From assembly GCA_934457235.1 (NCBI GenBank), contig CAKSHT010000012.1:1-27036 (forward strand): a stretch of DNA of 27,036 nucleotides, in the 5' to 3' direction. The position numbers were made by a program, and so were the translations under genes. Shown in pieces: positions 1 to 7,375 of this stretch; position 1 is the first letter of the stretch, and the number at the start of each line of letters is the position of its first letter. The stretch comes from an uncultured Oscillospiraceae bacterium (GTDB taxonomy: Bacteria; Bacillota; Clostridia; Oscillospirales; Ruminococcaceae). The notes beneath the pieces were generated by a model. It did not search any database, had not been told where the DNA came from, and was given only the letters and a program-made list of their open reading frames with translations.

Positions 1-486
1 GAAGTGCTGTACGCCATCGAAAGCGGAAACGAAGACAAGCTGCTGGAGAGCGCATACAAGATCAAATTTATCTGCGTTGACAACCTGTCTGAGGAAATGG
101 CGGAACTTATAGGGTACGATTTCAATTTCGACGTTGACGGGATAATCGACTGGGTACAGAACGACGAGAGAGCCACGACAAGTCCTTTTTCCGATGAGAA
201 TTACGTGAACAGCTATTATACCGACGCACGTGAGATACTCGCCGAGAGTGAAGCGGTTCTCGCAGAGGGTCAGGCTGATAATACCAAGGGCGATACATTC
301 AATCTTGTTACCGTTATCTATTCCGTAGTGCTCTTTATGCTCGGTATCGTCGGAACTTTCCGCAGACTTCCCAACAGAGTGCTGATAACAGTTATCGCTA
401 TTGCCGGTTTCCTTTTCGGGACCATTTACATGTTCACGATCCCGTTCCCCACGGGCTTTAATTTCCTCAGCTTCTTCGGCGGCTGA
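1..486 (+). CDS. C-terminal part of an unknown membrane protein (5' end outside window)
   Basis: The reading frame is open from the first base and ends at TGA 484-486. The codon at position 4 is GTG, but no ribosome site is visible before it, so the true start lies upstream of the window. The visible 161 residues hold an acidic soluble part of about 100 residues followed by two hydrophobic segments (roughly residues 101-118 and 127-146) and a short Phe/Gly-rich tail. The two segments are joined by a short basic loop, which looks like a helical hairpin in the membrane. I do not recognise the family. It lies 21 bases before the clostripain-type gene on the same strand with no terminator between, so the two may be cotranscribed. 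Confidence 0.75.
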   Translation, partial: EVLYAIESGNEDKLLESAYKIKFICVDNLSEEMAELIGYDFNFDVDGIIDWVQNDERATTSPFSDENYVNSYYTDAREILAESEAVLAEGQADNTKGDTFNLVTVIYSVVLFMLGIVGTFRRLPNRVLITVIAIAGFLFGTIYMFTIPFPTGFNFLSFFGG

Positions 487-507
487 GAATGATCCAGGAG
501 TAAGACT

Positions 508-2646
508 ATGCATATCAAAAAAATAATTGCTGCGTCGGCTGCGGCGGCAATAATACTGTCGCTTGCCGGCTGCTCAGATGACGATGATCTCTGGGGCACA
601 TACGAAGCGGAGCCTGACAGCGGCATTTCCAGTACTTCTGACTCCAAGGACTACAGCGAGCCAGATCACAACAGCGACGGCAGGACGTTCGACAAGGGAG
701 CGACTCAGCTCTCCATGACGGGCGGAGATCTTTCGATAAACCGCCGCACGCGCTCCGGCAGTACCCCCATGGGCGACAGCGGCTGGACGATACTTGTGTA
801 CCTCTGTGGTACCGACCTAGAATCCGAGGGCTATGCAGCCACTATGGACATAATCGAGGCGATTTCCGCGCAGTACAGCGAGGACGTACGCATCGTATAC
901 CAGACCGGCGGCACAAGCCAGTGGTACGAGGATACCGGCATTTCAAACAGCACAATACAGCGCTGGGTGACTGTCGATGAGGATATCGAACTTGTTGACG
1001 AGATCGACGACGCTTCGATGGGCGACCCGGATACGCTTGCGGACTTTGTTTCCTGGGGCGTTGAGAACTACCCGGCAAAACGCATGGGACTTGTATTCTG
1101 GAACCACGGCGGCGGAAGCATTTCCGGCGTCTGCTTTGATGAGAACCACGACAGCGACAGTCTTTCACTGCGCGAGATAGACACGGCGCTGAACTCCGTA
1201 TACGACAAGATGTCTGACAAATTTGAGTTCATCGGATTTGACGCCTGCCTGATGAGCACCCTTGAGACTGCGAATATCCTTGTGCCGTATGCACGGTATA
1301 TGTTCGCGTCCGAGGAAACTGAGCCGGGAGGCGGCTGGAATTACACGGATATCATGAACTTTCTGGCGGAGAATCCGGACGCCGACGGAAACCAGCTCGG
1401 CGAGATGCAGTGCGAGAGCTACTATCAGCACTGCATAGACAACGGCGACTCCGATGGAACAACTTTTGCGATAACCGATCTTTCGAAGATAGACGCGCTT
1501 GTATCCGCATTCGACCAGACCGCGCGCGAGTTATACGAGAGCGAGGATTTCAGCGGCATTGCAAGGAATGTGTATTCTGCGGACAACTTCGGCGGAAACA
1601 ACCGCAACGAAGGCTATACCAACATGGTGGATCTCGCGGGACTTCTGAACGCAGTCGAGGAGTACGCTCCGTCAGCGTCACAGGCTCTTTCCGCACTGGA
1701 GAGCGCAGTTATACACAAGGTGAACGGACCTAACCACACCAGTGCCGGCGGTCTTTCACTGTACTATCCGCTGAGCGTGCAGGGCACCGATGAGCTTTCC
1801 GTGTTCGCTGATATCTGCACCAGCACCTATTATCTGGCGTTCGTTGACGCCGCGGCATACGGAACCACCGGCGGCGATGTCGGGGAATACAACAACAGCT
1901 GGCTTTTAGGCGATACCGACGATATCTGGAGCGGGGAATATTCCTCCTCCGATGAAGTTGGAACCGGCTCGGTGGCCTATGAAGACGAGCAGAGCACCAT
2001 CGGAATCGAGGACATCTATTTTGACGACGAGGGCACGTATACCGTCCAGCTTTCCGATATGGACACATTCAACTATGCGACCTGCACACTGTTTATGGAT
2101 ATTGGCGGCGTACTGGTATATCTCGGCGAGGACGATGAGGTATACACGGATTACGACAACATGACGCTGATGGACGCTTTTAAAGGTGACTGGCCCTCCA
2201 TCGACGGTCAGCCGCTGGCTATCGTGGCTGTAAGCGTTACATCTGAGAGAAGCGTGTATACTGCTCCGATACTGCTGAACGGACAGCAGACCAACCTGCG
2301 AATAGAGTACGACTACAACCAGGAAGAATGGTGCGTAATGGGCGCATGGGACGGTATCGACCCGGAAACCGGCGCAGCTTCCAGGGAAACAGTCCGGCTC
2401 AAGGACGGCGATGTGATAGCTCCGGCGTATTTCGTGTTCTCCGATGAGTTCAGCGATTACATATACGGTGAGGAGATCACGGTAAACGGAGAGATCGAGA
2501 TCGACTATGACAGCCTCCCGGCGTCCGATTACAGCTATTCCATGACCATATACGATGTTTACGGCAACTACTACTATACCGACGCCGTAACGTTCGTATG
2601 CGAAGAGGACGGCACAATGAGTTTCTACCCTGATCAGCTCGGATAA
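508..2646 (+). CDS. Clostripain-family (C11) cysteine peptidase lipoprotein
   Basis: A 712-residue exported protein. The first 22 residues are a lipoprotein signal peptide ending in the lipobox LAGC, so the mature protein should be lipid-anchored on the outer face of the membrane. A Ser/Asp-rich spacer follows, then the C11 fold: GWTILVYLCGTDLES near residue 92, the NHGGG motif with the likely catalytic His200, and the FDACLMS motif with the likely catalytic Cys247. C11 enzymes usually cut after Arg or Lys and may self-process; that is family knowledge and is not shown here. The region after about residue 480 is a long acidic, Tyr-rich extension, probably beta-rich, whose role is unclear. The start is fixed by AGGAG at 496-500, seven bases before ATG. 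A strong hairpin terminator follows the stop codon. Confidence 0.9.
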   Translation: MHIKKIIAASAAAAIILSLAGCSDDDDLWGTYEAEPDSGISSTSDSKDYSEPDHNSDGRTFDKGATQLSMTGGDLSINRRTRSGSTPMGDSGWTILVYLCGTDLESEGYAATMDIIEAISAQYSEDVRIVYQTGGTSQWYEDTGISNSTIQRWVTVDEDIELVDEIDDASMGDPDTLADFVSWGVENYPAKRMGLVFWNHGGGSISGVCFDENHDSDSLSLREIDTALNSVYDKMSDKFEFIGFDACLMSTLETANILVPYARYMFASEETEPGGGWNYTDIMNFLAENPDADGNQLGEMQCESYYQHCIDNGDSDGTTFAITDLSKIDALVSAFDQTARELYESEDFSGIARNVYSADNFGGNNRNEGYTNMVDLAGLLNAVEEYAPSASQALSALESAVIHKVNGPNHTSAGGLSLYYPLSVQGTDELSVFADICTSTYYLAFVDAAAYGTTGGDVGEYNNSWLLGDTDDIWSGEYSSSDEVGTGSVAYEDEQSTIGIEDIYFDDEGTYTVQLSDMDTFNYATCTLFMDIGGVLVYLGEDDEVYTDYDNMTLMDAFKGDWPSIDGQPLAIVAVSVTSERSVYTAPILLNGQQTNLRIEYDYNQEEWCVMGAWDGIDPETGAASRETVRLKDGDVIAPAYFVFSDEFSDYIYGEEITVNGEIEIDYDSLPASDYSYSMTIYDVYGNYYYTDAVTFVCEEDGTMSFYPDQLG

Positions 2647-2670
2647 ATCTACGGCATAATAAAACTACCG

Positions 2671-2696
2671 GACGCCAGTTACTGGCGTCCTTTTTT
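2671..2696. terminator. Rho-independent terminator after the C11 peptidase gene
   Basis: Nine-base arms, 2671-2679 and 2681-2689, are perfect reverse complements and are followed by CTTTTTT. The last two T bases overlap the stop codon of the DUF1232 remnant on the other strand, so the hairpin lies between two convergent genes. Confidence 0.9.
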
Positions 2697-3050
2697 ATAG
2701 CCATATCGCCTTGACTATCAGCAGCCATATCAGAATTATCGGGACGGCGTAGTACCATTTCTTCGGCTTGCCGTCCTGCCACATGTTTTCGGAGAGCGCG
2801 CGGTTTCTTTCCCATACGGATTCCGGTATCAGCTTTATAGTCAGCGCGATGAACGCGGGAACAAGTATCAGATCGTCCAGCTGACCGAGCACGGGAATGA
2901 AATCCGGTATCAGGTCAACGGGGATAGCGCGTATGCCACAGTGACTGCCGCCATTATTTTTGCGGGAATCGGAGTTTCCCTGTCCCTCAGACAGAGAAAT
3001 ACTGCCGGGACATCGCGTTTGAGCCGGCGTGCCCGTTCTTTAAGCGACAT
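2695..3050 (-). pseudogene. DUF1232 (YkvA-like) small membrane protein, frameshifted
   Basis: Reading leftward, ATG at 3050-3048 is preceded by GGGAGG, a good ribosome site. The frame encodes [13 protein letters not shown] and continues to AYALSP, then runs into TGA. One frame over, the protein continues without overlap as [19 protein letters not shown] and ends with a hydrophobic segment near the stop at 2695-2697. Joined, the two parts give about 118 residues containing the [14 protein letters not shown] motif typical of DUF1232. The break falls at a four-G run on the + strand (2920-2923), where one extra base would restore the frame. It is either a real one-base deletion, a phase-variable tract or a sequencing error. 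The family's function is poorly known. Confidence 0.8.
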
Positions 3051-3071
3051 TCTGTAACCTCCCAGATATAT

Positions 3072-3095
3072 AAAAAGGGTGGAAAATCCACCCTT
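3072..3095 (-). terminator. Rho-independent terminator upstream of the DUF1232 remnant
   Basis: A 9-bp perfect stem (3075-3083 with 3087-3095) around an AAA loop. On the minus strand the stem is followed by TTTTT, the layout of an intrinsic terminator. It could end rapZ operon transcripts or a separate small RNA from 3096-3209. A half copy of the same motif (TAGAAAATCCACC) lies at 3223-3235. Confidence 0.8.
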
Positions 3096-3209
3096 CAGGC
3101 TGTCGATAACCCCTCATCTTCTTCATCACTCCGCACAGCAACAGGCAAAAAGCCTAGTTGCTGTGCGGGTTCCTAGAATCTGAGGGCTTCTCGGCAGCCT
3201 GTTTTTTTT
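3096..3209. ncRNA. Rod-shaped structured RNA candidate (strand unresolved)
   Basis: Between rapZ and the DUF1232 remnant the sequence folds as one long rod. P1 is 11 bp (3096-3106 with 3191-3201, one G-U pair). A 4/4 internal loop follows, then P2 of 6 bp (3111-3116 with 3181-3186). A large open bubble has 14 bases on one side (3117-3130) and 12 on the other (3169-3180). P3 is 12 bp and perfect (3131-3142 with 3157-3168), capped by a 4-bp stem with an AAAAA loop. On the + strand P1 runs straight into eight T residues (3202-3209), and GCGACA (3044-3049), 17 bases, TATATA (3067-3072) could be a promoter. On the minus strand the rod is followed by the terminator at 3072-3095. The stem-bubble-stem shape recalls 6S RNA, but at about 110-130 nt it is shorter than usual. 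Confidence 0.5.
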
Positions 3210-3242
3210 ACAGTTTGTAGAGTAGAAAATCCACCTTTTGTA

Positions 3243-4100
3243 TTATTTCTTGTCCGCGTCGCGATGGAGCGTGCGTACCCTCAGTCCCTGCTTTTTCAGA
3301 TAGGCTGCGGTCTGTTCCGCGAAAGTTACGCTGCGGTGTTTTCCGCCGGTGCAGCCGTAGGCTATGACCAGGCGGCTCTTTCCCTCGGTTACGTAATGCG
3401 GTATAAGGAATGTTATTAAGTCGAAAAGCTTGTCCCGTAATTCCTGCGACTGCGGGAAGCTCATGACGTAATCCTGCACTTCCTTGTCAAGTCCGGTCTT
3501 GTATTTAAGCTCCGGAATGTAGAACGGATTCGGCAGGCAGCGCACGTCGAACACCAGGTCTGCCTCCAGCGGAGAACCGTACTTGAATCCGAAAGACATG
3601 CAGCTGACTATCATTCCGTCAGACGCTTTTTCCAGGAACAGCCCGGCGATCTGCTCTTTCAGCTGTCCGGTGCTGAGGTTCGTGGAGTCGATTATGTAAT
3701 CGGCGCTCTCGCGTATCTTGCTGAGAAGCTCGGCTTCCGCGTCGATCGCCTTTCCGATGTCTCCGCCGGAAACCTCGTCCAGCGGGTGTTTGCGGCGCGT
3801 TTCCTTGTAGCGCTTCATCAGCACTTCGCGGGAAGCCTCCAGGAACAGTACCTTGACGTCTATTCCGCGGACATGCAGGCGGGTTATGCATTCCTCAAGC
3901 TTAAAGAACATCGCTCCGCCGCGGATATCGGTGACTATCGCGACCTTGTTTATCTCGGAGTTGTCGTTGCACATCGAAGCGAAATCCGGTATAAGCTGCG
4001 GCGGCATGTTGTCTATGCAGAAATACCCGATATCCTCCAGCGCTTTCATTACCGAGGATTTACCCGAACCGGAAAGCCCGGTGACTATTACAAATTCCAT
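3243..4100 (-). CDS. rapZ: RapZ/YvcJ-family nucleotide-binding regulator
   Basis: A 285-residue cytoplasmic protein of the usual family length. The N-terminus carries the Walker A motif GLSGSGKS at residues 8-15, followed by the family motifs FCIDNMPPQLIP and VTDIRGG. The C-terminal domain has YGCTGGKHRSV, the signature of the RNA- and ligand-binding half of RapZ. In E. coli RapZ controls glucosamine-6-phosphate synthase through small RNAs. In Firmicutes the homologue YvcJ binds and hydrolyses GTP and its role is less clear. It is the last gene of the hprK-murB cluster, 12 bases after murB, with AAGGAG eight bases before ATG. In many Clostridia the next gene is whiA; here it is the RNA candidate instead. 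Confidence 0.95.
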   Translation of the reverse strand: MEFVIVTGLSGSGKSSVMKALEDIGYFCIDNMPPQLIPDFASMCNDNSEINKVAIVTDIRGGAMFFKLEECITRLHVRGIDVKVLFLEASREVLMKRYKETRRKHPLDEVSGGDIGKAIDAEAELLSKIRESADYIIDSTNLSTGQLKEQIAGLFLEKASDGMIVSCMSFGFKYGSPLEADLVFDVRCLPNPFYIPELKYKTGLDKEVQDYVMSFPQSQELRDKLFDLITFLIPHYVTEGKSRLVIAYGCTGGKHRSVTFAEQTAAYLKKQGLRVRTLHRDADKK

Positions 4101-4112
4101 GATACGTGCTCC

Positions 4113-5021
4113 TTAGTGCTCTCCGAGAATAAGCATCTCGCATTCCAGTTCAACGCCCTTTTTCTCAAGGACTACCCGGCGGACTTCGCGTACCACCGCC
4201 ATTACTTCCTCAAATGTGGCGTTATCGCGGTTAATGACGAACCCGCTGTGCTTGTCGCTGACCTGCGCCCCGCCGATGGTAAAGCCTTTCAGTCCGCATT
4301 CTTCGATGAGAGCGGCGGCAAAGTACCCTTCCGGGCGTTTGAACGTGCTGCCGCAGCTAGGGTAATTCAGCGGCTGCTTGTCGCGGCGGCGCTGCATGAG
4401 TTCGTCCATTCGCGCGGTTATTTCAGACTTATTGCCGTGGTGAAGTTCCAATGCGACGGAGGTTATGATATACTCCCCGTGGGAAAAAATGCTGCTGCGA
4501 TAGGAAAGCTGCATATCAGCCGACTGCATTTCGTGTAACTGTCCGTCTGCGCTGATATAGCGGCAGGACTTCACAACATCCTTAATTTCACCGCCGTAAG
4601 CGCCGGCGTTCATGAAAAGCGCTCCGCCGACGGAACCCGGAATGCCGTACGCGAATTCAAGTCCGCTCAGTGAATTGTCACGCGCAAGGACGCACACACG
4701 CTGGAGCGTAGAACCAGCCCACGCAGTTACCTCGTTTCCGCTGATTACCGCGGGGACTTCGCCTGGCGCGAGATTTATAACGCAGCCGCGGTATCCCTGC
4801 GAGCTTACCAGAAGATTGCTACCCCTGCCGAGAATGAAATACGGTATTCCCTCGCGGCGGCAGCAGTTCACGGCGGTCAGCAGCTGGTTTTCGTCTGTGA
4901 CTGTCACCAGGCGGTCGCATTTGCCGCCTATTTTCATGGTGGTGAGCGGCGCCAGGGGCTTTTCCGGCTCGCAGGATATGCGGTTTTCGCGGCAAGTTTC
5001 ATCAAGTCTGGTGTAGTTCAC
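4113..5021 (-). CDS. murB: UDP-N-acetylenolpyruvoylglucosamine reductase
   Basis: A 302-residue cytoplasmic FAD enzyme that reduces UDP-GlcNAc-enolpyruvate to UDP-MurNAc with NADPH, the second committed step of peptidoglycan synthesis. Visible family motifs are APLTTMKIGG and ILGRGSNLLVSSQGYRG (FAD binding), YGIPGSVGGALFMNAGAYGGE, YRSSIFS and PSCGSTFKRPEG, the last holding the serine proton donor. The length and the missing insert fit the type II enzymes of Gram-positives. The start is GTG at 5021-5019 with GGAGG five bases before it. It lies between the 66-aa gene and rapZ in the hprK operon, so cell-wall precursor supply shares a transcript with carbon-control genes. Confidence 0.97.
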   Translation of the reverse strand: MNYTRLDETCRENRISCEPEKPLAPLTTMKIGGKCDRLVTVTDENQLLTAVNCCRREGIPYFILGRGSNLLVSSQGYRGCVINLAPGEVPAVISGNEVTAWAGSTLQRVCVLARDNSLSGLEFAYGIPGSVGGALFMNAGAYGGEIKDVVKSCRYISADGQLHEMQSADMQLSYRSSIFSHGEYIITSVALELHHGNKSEITARMDELMQRRRDKQPLNYPSCGSTFKRPEGYFAAALIEECGLKGFTIGGAQVSDKHSGFVINRDNATFEEVMAVVREVRRVVLEKKGVELECEMLILGEH

Positions 5022-5082
5022 GTTGACCTCCGGTGGGGATTATTTTGTATGTAAGAGTGTATGCGCGGAGCATGCGGCAATA

Positions 5083-5283
5083 TTACTCGAACGAGAATAC
5101 GTTCTCGCCGTCCTCGATGGCGGCGTATACCTTGTGGAGCATTTCCTGCGCCTCGCCATACACCTCGTATTCTGCGAGCTTTATGTCCTCGCTTCCCGGA
5201 ACTACCGCATACACAGAATTATCCCGGACGTACAGACGGCTGCTCTCTGCAAGGACGGAGCCGTCCTGCGACATGTAGTACAT
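5083..5283 (-). CDS. Small conserved-looking protein of unknown function (66 aa)
   Basis: A 66-residue acidic soluble protein with no membrane segment. Its start is well supported: GGAGG four bases before ATG, and only nine bases after the glucokinase stop, so it is almost certainly translated from the hprK operon. A second in-frame ATG three codons later is possible. The pattern, a short N-terminal strand beginning MYYMSQDG, a middle VYAVVPGSEDIKLAEYE and a C-terminal helix EAQEMLHKVYAAI, is the look of small beta-beta-alpha Firmicute proteins I have seen annotated only as hypothetical. No function can be assigned. About 60 bases without a gene separate it from murB. Confidence 0.75.
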   Translation of the reverse strand: MYYMSQDGSVLAESSRLYVRDNSVYAVVPGSEDIKLAEYEVYGEAQEMLHKVYAAIEDGENVFSFE

Positions 5284-5292
5284 ACGACCTCC

Positions 5293-6252
5293 TTAGTCAG
5301 CCAGTGTGTAGAGGAACGCAGCGCCGATGATACCAGCGTCGTTGCCGAGCTGGCAGATACCGAGCTTTGTGGACTGGTTCGGGTCGATGCTGTAGGCTTC
5401 CTTTGCGATTATCTCCTCCAGCGGATTTGTGAGGTTCTCGCCTTCCTTGCAGATACCGCCGCCGATGAGCAGTACCTCCGGCTGGAACGTATTGACGATG
5501 TTCGTCAGACCGCAGCCGAGGTAGCTTATGTACATATCGACCACATCGGAAGCCGCCTTGTCGCCGGCGCGCCAGCCGTCGAATGCGGTCTTGCCGTCAA
5601 CGTTGTCGATGCTACCGGAGCAGATGTCCCACATCTTGCTGTCCTTGTGGGCTTCCATAGCTTCCCTTGTCATGTTGATGAGCGCGGTTGCGGAGGAATA
5701 AGCCTCGAAGCAGCCCTTTCTGCCGCAGCCGCACTGTCTGCCGCCGTACTGAATAACGGTGTGACCAAGCTCTGCGCCGCAGAAGTTGAAGCCGGTGTAT
5801 ATCTTGCCGTCGATGATGATACCGCCGCCGACGCCGGTGCCGAGGGTTACGACAACAACGTCCCTGTAGCCCTTGCCTGCACCTGCGAGAGCCTCGCCGA
5901 ATGCTGCGGCGTTAGCGTCGTTCTCAACGTAGACTTCCTTGCCAAGACGTGCGCCGACCAGCGAACGCAGGTCGGTATTGCGGAAGCCGAGGTTGCAGGA
6001 GTACAGAACCACGCCGGTGTTTCTGGAAGCGGTTCCGGGGGTGCCGATACCGATGGAGTTCAGTTCGTCGATAGTTACCTTGGCCTCGTTGAGAGCCTTC
6101 CATACGGTCTCAGCGATGGAATCTGCGATCTCCTCGGCAGGGCGAGGAAGATCAGTCTTGCAGGTAGCCTTTGCAACGATATTGTAATTTTCATCGACCA
6201 GACCGACTTTGATGTTTGTTCCGCCGAGGTCGATACCTATATTATACTTCAT
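5293..6252 (-). CDS. glcK: ROK-family glucokinase
   Basis: A 319-residue sugar kinase that probably phosphorylates glucose to glucose-6-phosphate with ATP in the cytoplasm. The N-terminal phosphate-binding motif IGIDLGGTNIKVG starts near residue 5. VENDANAAAFGEAL and TLGTGVGGGIIIDG are typical of ROK kinases. ELGH followed by a CGCGRKGCFEAY-type cluster supplies the His and three Cys that bind structural zinc. No DNA-binding N-terminal domain is present, so it is an enzyme and not a ROK repressor. The sequence cannot settle the exact sugar; its place behind hprK makes glucose likely. GAAAGG lies about 11 bases before ATG, a slightly long spacing. Confidence 0.93.
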   Translation of the reverse strand: MKYNIGIDLGGTNIKVGLVDENYNIVAKATCKTDLPRPAEEIADSIAETVWKALNEAKVTIDELNSIGIGTPGTASRNTGVVLYSCNLGFRNTDLRSLVGARLGKEVYVENDANAAAFGEALAGAGKGYRDVVVVTLGTGVGGGIIIDGKIYTGFNFCGAELGHTVIQYGGRQCGCGRKGCFEAYSSATALINMTREAMEAHKDSKMWDICSGSIDNVDGKTAFDGWRAGDKAASDVVDMYISYLGCGLTNIVNTFQPEVLLIGGGICKEGENLTNPLEEIIAKEAYSIDPNQSTKLGICQLGNDAGIIGAAFLYTLAD

Positions 6253-6276
6253 TTTTATTTCAGCCTTTCGTTTATA

Positions 6277-7248
6277 TTATATGTTGAGGTCAGACATTAT
6301 CTCTTCGCTGTCGGAGTCTATGCCGAGCTGGTGGAGCAGATCCTTTGCGGCGTTGTAGCCCATCTTCTTCTGACGGTTGTTCATCGCTGCGACCTCCAGG
6401 ATAACCGCGAGGTTACGTCCGGGCTTTACCGGGATAGTGAGCAGCGGCACCTTGACGCCGAGAATGGTCATGTAGTGAGTGTCTACTCCCATTCTGTCGT
6501 AGGTCTTTTCGGGGTTCCACAGCTCCAGCTCAACTACCATGTCGATCTTCTCGTTGAGCTTGACCGCGCCGACGCCGAACAGCTGGCGTGCGTTGATGAT
6601 ACCGATACCGCGCAGCTCCAGGAAGTGGCGGATATTGTCCGGAGAGCTTCCTACCAGGGTGATGTTGGATGCTTTCTTTATCTCGACCGCGTCGTCTGCG
6701 ATGAGTCTGTGACCGCGCTTTACAAGCTCGATCGCGGTCTCGCTCTTACCGACGCCGCTTTCGCCGAGGATAAGCACGCCCTCGCCATATATCTCAATGA
6801 GAACGCCGTGACGTGTGATCCTGGGAGCAAGCTGTAAGTTCAGGAAGTTTACAAGCTTGGAGGTGAAAACTGAGGTGGATTCTTCGGTGCGCAGCAGCGG
6901 CATTTCGTTAGCCTTTGCGCTCTCAAGCAGTTCGGGGAATATCTCAAGGTTTCTTGTCACCATCAGTGCGGGGAACTTGTAGCTGAGCAGATTGTCGATA
7001 CGGCTGCGGCGCACCTCCGGCTCCAGGGTGTTGAGGTAAGCCCACTCGGTCTTGCCCATTACCTGGATACGCTGCTTGTCGAAGTATTCGTAAAATCCGG
7101 CGAACTGAAGTCCCGGACGGTTTATTTCATGGTCGGAAATAAGTGTGTTCTCGCCGTCCTCTGGCATATAGATCACTTCGAGCTTCTGCTCGTCGATTAT
7201 CTTCTGGAGGGGGAATGAGAACTCTCTGTTTATCTCGTCAAACGGCAT
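6277..7248 (-). CDS. hprK: HPr kinase/phosphorylase
   Basis: A 323-residue bifunctional enzyme that phosphorylates HPr on its regulatory serine and reverses the reaction. It is the central sensor of carbon catabolite control in Firmicutes. The N-terminal half (about residues 1-130) is the regulatory domain. The catalytic half has the P-loop GESGVGKS at about residues 162-169, LIADDAVEIKK, and the family signature LELRGIGIINARQLFGVGAV. Length matches the family. The gene is first in the operon and has its own vegetative promoter (7300-7328). AAAGGA lies about nine bases before ATG. Downstream glucokinase, murB and rapZ share its strand with short gaps. Confidence 0.97.
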   Translation of the reverse strand: MPFDEINREFSFPLQKIIDEQKLEVIYMPEDGENTLISDHEINRPGLQFAGFYEYFDKQRIQVMGKTEWAYLNTLEPEVRRSRIDNLLSYKFPALMVTRNLEIFPELLESAKANEMPLLRTEESTSVFTSKLVNFLNLQLAPRITRHGVLIEIYGEGVLILGESGVGKSETAIELVKRGHRLIADDAVEIKKASNITLVGSSPDNIRHFLELRGIGIINARQLFGVGAVKLNEKIDMVVELELWNPEKTYDRMGVDTHYMTILGVKVPLLTIPVKPGRNLAVILEVAAMNNRQKKMGYNAAKDLLHQLGIDSDSEEIMSDLNI

Positions 7249-7274
7249 ATGATTATTCCTTTCACGTTACAAAG

Positions 7275-7295
7275 TTGCGGCGCATGACGCCACAA
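7275..7295. promoter_or_regulatory. Inverted repeat at the start of the hprK transcript
   Basis: TTGCGGCG and CGCCACAA form an 8-bp inverted repeat with one mismatch around a CATGA loop. It lies just downstream of the -10 box, at or just after the expected transcript start, so it could be an operator or a 5' stabilising hairpin. No regulator is identified. Confidence 0.4.
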
Positions 7296-7299
7296 TTAT

Positions 7300-7328
7300 A
7301 TTATACAACAATGCGCCGATTATTTCAA
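7300..7328 (-). promoter_or_regulatory. Vegetative promoter of the hprK operon
   Basis: On the minus strand TTGAAA (7328-7323), a 17-base spacer, then TATAAT (7305-7300). Transcription should begin near 7293, leaving a leader of about 45 bases before the hprK ATG. ATTTCA and TGAAAT half-sites overlap the -35 region. Confidence 0.85.
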
Positions 7329-7375
7329 TAGATTTTGTGAAATTTTAGCGGAGGTTTACATTCCGTTTTCATGCG

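Noticed and set aside
3786..4538. A 250-codon + strand frame across rapZ and murB
   Set aside because: It crosses the boundary of two well-supported genes on the other strand and has no start signals.
5023..6837. A 604-codon open frame on the + strand
   Set aside because: It lies antisense to glucokinase and hprK, follows their codon pattern, has no ribosome site and its product shows no family motif.
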